Source of the DNA: Lunularia cruciata
Lineage: Eukaryota > Streptophyta > Marchantiopsida > Lunulariales > Lunulariaceae
Length of the DNA stretch: 64,000 bases
Reading direction: 5' to 3'
Assembly (NCBI GenBank): GCA_948567375.1
Contig: OX419757.1
Span: 3,100,001 to 3,164,000, forward strand
Part shown: one piece after another, positions 60,104 to 64,000 of the stretch
Numbering within the stretch: position 1 is the first letter of the stretch
Layout of the letters: the number at the start of each line of letters is the position of its first letter
Made by a program: the position numbers and the translations under genes
The notes under the pieces: generated by a model
Seen by the model: the letters and a program-made list of their open reading frames with translations, nothing else
What the model was told of the DNA's origin: nothing
Database searches by the model: none

Positions 60104-62363
60104 CGAATAAACGATGGTCTGTACGTGTTGCACGATTCTGACCAGCCAAACGTGGAGATCCTGTTTTTCCACCGGCTTGATTCACATGGTTCGAAGGATT
60201 TGTAGAAGACGGCATGGATGACGAGTTCCGGTGAATGTTGGCCAGCAGCTTGGCTTCCACAAGAGGACGGGTTTTCAAAAGCCGGGATCCTATCCGTCAA
60301 CTATGATTCAGGAGCCATTAAAACATGGACGTCTGGTATGTTGGTAGAGACCCTGGCAACCGAGTTAATCCGGTTCGGTAGTGTTGGACAGAAAGCCATT
60401 CCGCTAATATTGGTTGGTCACAACTTGGGCAGCCTTGTCATCAAGGAGCTGTGTCTCCATGTCGCTCATTCAATTTCCGTGAGAGCAGTGAGGAACTATT
60501 AGCAAACGAACTTAAGATACAATACGAGTCTTTCCTTAAAAATGTATTAGGTGTTTCTTATTTTGCTACCTCTCATCAGGGAGTTAATGTTCTTGCTACG
60601 CGCCTGGAGGAAGAAGGCGAAATACTCAAAGAATTAAAACCTCTGGAGGGAAGCACCGCAAATTCGAACAATGATTTCCGTCTGTTACGTAACGATAGAG
60701 AGTGGAACGCTAGTGGACTTGGATCAGCTAACGCGGATCCACAGGTACGTTCATTCTGGAAACAAGGAGACGTGATTTTAGCGTTGATGGAACTTTCTTC
60801 ATTTTGCTTCTAATTACAGATCAACACTAAAACTGACCCCTTATCTAAACAGAGTTCTCTGAATACCAAGGAGGCATCGATGAGATACGATACCGATGAG
60901 TTTATGATGGTGAATGAGAGCACGGAGAGTATAGCCAAGCCAGTATCTCGAGACACGACCAACTTCCAGTTCTTTTTTGTGTCTGTGAAAAAATTTGTTA
61001 CAGCTGCAGATTGGAATACGAACGATATCAACTTCGAAGTTGATAAAAGCTTATTCAGTAAAACTAGTAAGTGGAGTCATGTAATTCGCGATGCATATGA
61101 CTGCCTTTTCTCGACAGTAATTATACTTGTGGAAGTTTCTCGTGGTCATAAATGGGTAGATTCATACGTGGGGGAAATCTTTTGTTGTTTTACTGGGACT
61201 GAACTGTTTGCATCTTCTGTAGTTGGACTGGAGAGTACTGTTGAGAAACTTTTGAGAGAGTTGTACGCCAAGAGAAAGCTGGAGCTAGGACGAGCGCGGT
61301 GGTAATACACGGAATGGGTGGGATTGGAAAATCTACGGTCGGATACATCCTCTACGAAGCGATGAGTACTCGCGATGCAAGGTCGAAAGACATGCTGAAC
61401 TCCAGGTCTCTGAAGCCGGTGTGTATTTGCAGAGATATCTTCTTAGATGCTTCCAGAAAAAATCCACGACTGACAAGAAGGAGAATTTAAGGCGACTCGA
61501 GGCTTGCTACAAAAATGTCCCAGTATAGCGTTTACCATTGCTGATATTCATCGACAACATTGTAAACGAAGAGGAGCTACCCTATATTTTACCTCACGCC
61601 ATTAGCCAGATCTTTCCCCGGGGAAGCCGCATCCTCTCGACCACCAGGAACAGCACGATTCAGAAGGCCTTTAAAAATATGGATGTACCGAACTTAGTGT
61701 TGCACGAGATGGAAGTATTAGATGGAAGGATAGCAAAGAAATTATTCTTCCAGCACTTTCATGGAAGGGTGCCTGAGAAGTTAATCCGCCAGAACGTTTT
61801 AGACGAGAACGTGAGTCAAATACCTGTAGATAGACTCCCTGTTCCACCGGAAGATGTGCAGAAGCTTATTGATATCTGTGATGGACTGCCATTGGCTGTA
61901 GAAGTTGTAGGGACGTTTTTGCAACGTGACGATGACGAGAAAATGCCGAGCTGGAGAAGACGCTGGGATTCCTCCATAGCATCGCTGCAAAACTGTTCTG
62001 TGGCCAGCAGTATCGGTGACATAGAGGATATTCTTAGAAGAAGCCTTGAACTTGGTTTTGACGGATTGAATGATTAAGTGCAGGAGGTTTTTATAGACAT
62101 AGCTTACTGCTTCAATGAAAGCCCTTGGAGTCGGATGGAGGAATTATACGGGGAGAGGCTGAACATGTTGAAGCGTAGGGCCCCTGATTAAGAAAACATT
62201 CAGAAAAGATGTTGATCGAGGACTGGAGTATGAAATCGTGAAAGTCCATGCTCTCTTGGTAGCAATGGGCCGAAACATGGAGAATTTATCAAGGTCGCAC
62301 TTCATACATTCAGTCAATGAGAAAAGAATAGACTTCACGAATGTTTTTGATCATGGTCAAGAG
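60104..62363 (+). pseudogene. HNL receptor copy H3, broken and 3'-truncated
   Basis: Exon equivalents 60104-60744, 60853-61066 (214 bases, as in H1 and H2) and 61223-62363. It begins RINDGLYVLH after CTCCCTGCAG. Damage: TAG at 60203-60205 where H1 has TAT; a 1-base deletion near 60480; a frameshift before the P-loop, then GMGGIGKST intact; a deletion and shift after YEAM; a stop near 61526; TAA in place of Glu near 62075; further shifts. The hydrolase motif reads GHNLGS. NB-ARC keeps LLIFIDNI, GSRILSTTRN and GLPLAVEVVG. The LRR exons are missing: receptor homology stops near 62456 where retroelement sequence begins. Confidence 0.87.
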
Positions 62364-62464
62364 GTAATCGTATATTAAGAAGTATTCTTCCCGAAACTGC
62401 TACTTGTCTCCTGTATCTTGGAAACACATAATCATATTTCATACGAGCCTCTGTCGCACTAGAT

Positions 62465-63460
62465 AGTTATGAGAAGAATTGTTGTTCTCTCTGACTAGAG
62501 TTGAAATTCTATCCTCAATCATTCTGACTTCTGATGTATCATACAACTTAGCACCGAGCTCTCTAAGTCTCACCAGAGTAGGTACTCTTGATTGCACACA
62601 ACAATACTCAACTCACACTCTCACTCACATCCTTCAGAGATAGCACATATCGGTTCACTAACACAGCATGAAAGAAACCTGAAGCACTTGAAGTGAAGTT
62701 AAGCAATTTAGAACACACCTGACACAAGGTGCAAGGTGTTCGAAAACATTCATTGCTGGAGAATTAATCATTCAGAGCTTTGATAACACAGTTATGTTCA
62801 TAGGAGCTGAAGCAAGGGGGGTGCTTGGTTAAAACCTAAATGTGCCTGCTCTCCACTTTGGTCTAATGAACTTCTTAACCTAGAGATACCTAAACTAGAG
62901 ATGCCGAAATAGAGATTATTCTAAACTAGAGGTTATCTAAATTTAACAAGATTTCTAGCCAGCATTGAAAACTGTTGTGAAAAATAGAGATTATTCTATG
63001 TTAGATTTAGTTAATCTCTAGGTTAGTGACTTCTCTACTTTTAGGGCTTTGTTACATTCCTCTAGAAGCTCTGCTAAATATACTAAGGGTAAAGAAAGGG
63101 CACAGCCCTAATTAGGGTCCTGCAAAGCAACCCTCTAGGGTTTGCTTATATGTATATAAGAGTGGTTTCTGCTCTTGTTTTGTCAAGTTCTCTTACAAGT
63201 GTCATTCTCAGCACCTTGTACCTTGTTTCTGGTGTGTTTTATGTTGCTTACCATTGAGGTACCTTTCATGCTACGTGAGTGTTGCTGTGTACTATCTTTG
63301 AATGTTCTAAGAGAGAGTGAGTTGAGTACTGCTGAGTGCAATCAAGAGTGTCTACTCTAGTGAGACTAGGAAAACTGAGTGCTAGGATATCCGATAAATC
63401 AGAAGTCAGAATGACTAAGGATAGACCATCTACTTCAAAGACTAGGAAGAAAGGTTCTCA
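62465..63460. repeat. large inverted repeat from two opposed retroelement 5' ends
   Basis: About 62465-62685 is the imperfect reverse complement of about 63258-63460. Paired landmarks are CAGAAGTCAGAATGA, GAGTTGAGTAYTGYTG, GTGCAATCAAGAGT and CTTTCATGCT. Each arm contains a gag start codon, at 62520-62522 (minus) and 63411-63413 (plus). The loop of about 570 bases has its own shorter complementary phrases (TAACCTAGAGAT with ATCTCTAGGTTA) and is probably LTR-derived. Confidence 0.75.
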
Positions 63461-64000
63461 TCAGGTAATGGGCCCACAATCACCATTGGGGTTGATAGGA
63501 GCACTCAAAGAGCTAGAAAAATTGGGAAACACTAACTACAAAGCTTAGGCTTTGGATGTGAAGTGTATCTTAGACAGTTATGACTGTTTAGACTTGGCAT
63601 TAGAAGCTCATGATATAGATGAGCTTGAGTCCAACAAGGAGGAGAGAATCAAGCACTCTACTATTAGGAGGTTCCTGCTAAGAGCTATGCAAGAGCTAGT
63701 CAAAGACCTAGTAGACACTTATGTTTGGAGTTGGGAGATCTGGCACAAACTCAAGAATTTTACTGTAGTGAGAGGCTGGAAAGTTCCAATAGGATCTATG
63801 ATGGGATGTGGAACACTAAACTTGCAGATGGTGAAGACTTTACTTTCCACTTGTCAAAGTTACATAAGGTCTTCAAGAGTGTCAAGGAGGATGAGTGTCC
63901 CCTTATCGATAAATATGAGATCAACCATCACTTGAAGACTCTCCCTCCAAGCTACCAGCCTATGAAAGTACCTCTAAAAGTTCTACCTGTTCAAGTTGTC
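63411..64000 (+). pseudogene. copia gag, 5' part, broken, runs off the window
   Basis: ATG at 63411 opens MTKDRPSTSKTRKKGSHQ. An in-frame TAG follows at 63546-63548, then ALDVKCILDSYDCLD. After a frameshift around 63760-63810 a frame reads LADGEDFTFHLSKLHKVF, ECPLIDKYEINHHLKTLPPSY, the copia gag core. No pol is in view. Confidence 0.7.

Overview
This is plant nuclear DNA: spliced genes with GT-AG introns, abundant Ty1/copia and Ty3/gypsy LTR retrotransposons, and no prokaryotic organisation. The defining content is a tandem family of immune-receptor genes on the + strand with the order alpha/beta-hydrolase, NB-ARC and leucine-rich repeats (the HNL class). Because HNL genes were first described in liverworts, a liverwort or related bryophyte is the likeliest source. 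That assignment is an inference from architecture; no species was identified.

Layout. 1-1317 is the 3' end of one HNL copy (H0). 2155-7098 is a decayed minus-strand copia element, 7099-7517 a gypsy scrap and 7699-7951 an HNL exon fragment (H0'). 8-15 kb is mostly unannotatable, with short tandem repeats, an F-box relic, a duplicated block (D1) and one plausible exon. 15.2-17.7 kb is a gypsy chromovirus fragment with an LTR; 17.8-22.8 kb holds two truncated minus-strand copia elements. 23.7-25.7 kb is a block (U1) shared with the 5' side of the last copy. 25690-29824 is the only HNL copy (H1) with every recognised exon open. It is followed by a truncated NB-ARC fragment (H1') and a partial D block (D2). 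31-48 kb is nested, degraded gypsy material with LTR remnants and an exact 188-bp tandem duplication. 48715-52681 is pseudogene H2, followed by three decayed heavy-metal-associated (HMA) gene copies, a fold-back repeat, an LRR scrap, block D3 and block U3. 60104-62363 is pseudogene H3, cut off by a retroelement that fills the window end.

How the parts relate. U, HNL and D look like pieces of one ancestral repeat unit (5' flank, gene, 3' flank) amplified along the + strand and then disrupted by retrotransposons. H1 would encode a receptor of at least 1,047 residues with an intact P-loop. The hydrolase nucleophile serine is replaced by Asn in H1 and H3, and the expected Asp-His motif is replaced in all copies that keep it. 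The N-terminal domain therefore looks like a catalytically dead pseudo-hydrolase, and the loss predates the duplications. No rRNA, tRNA, CRISPR array or convincing promoter was found.
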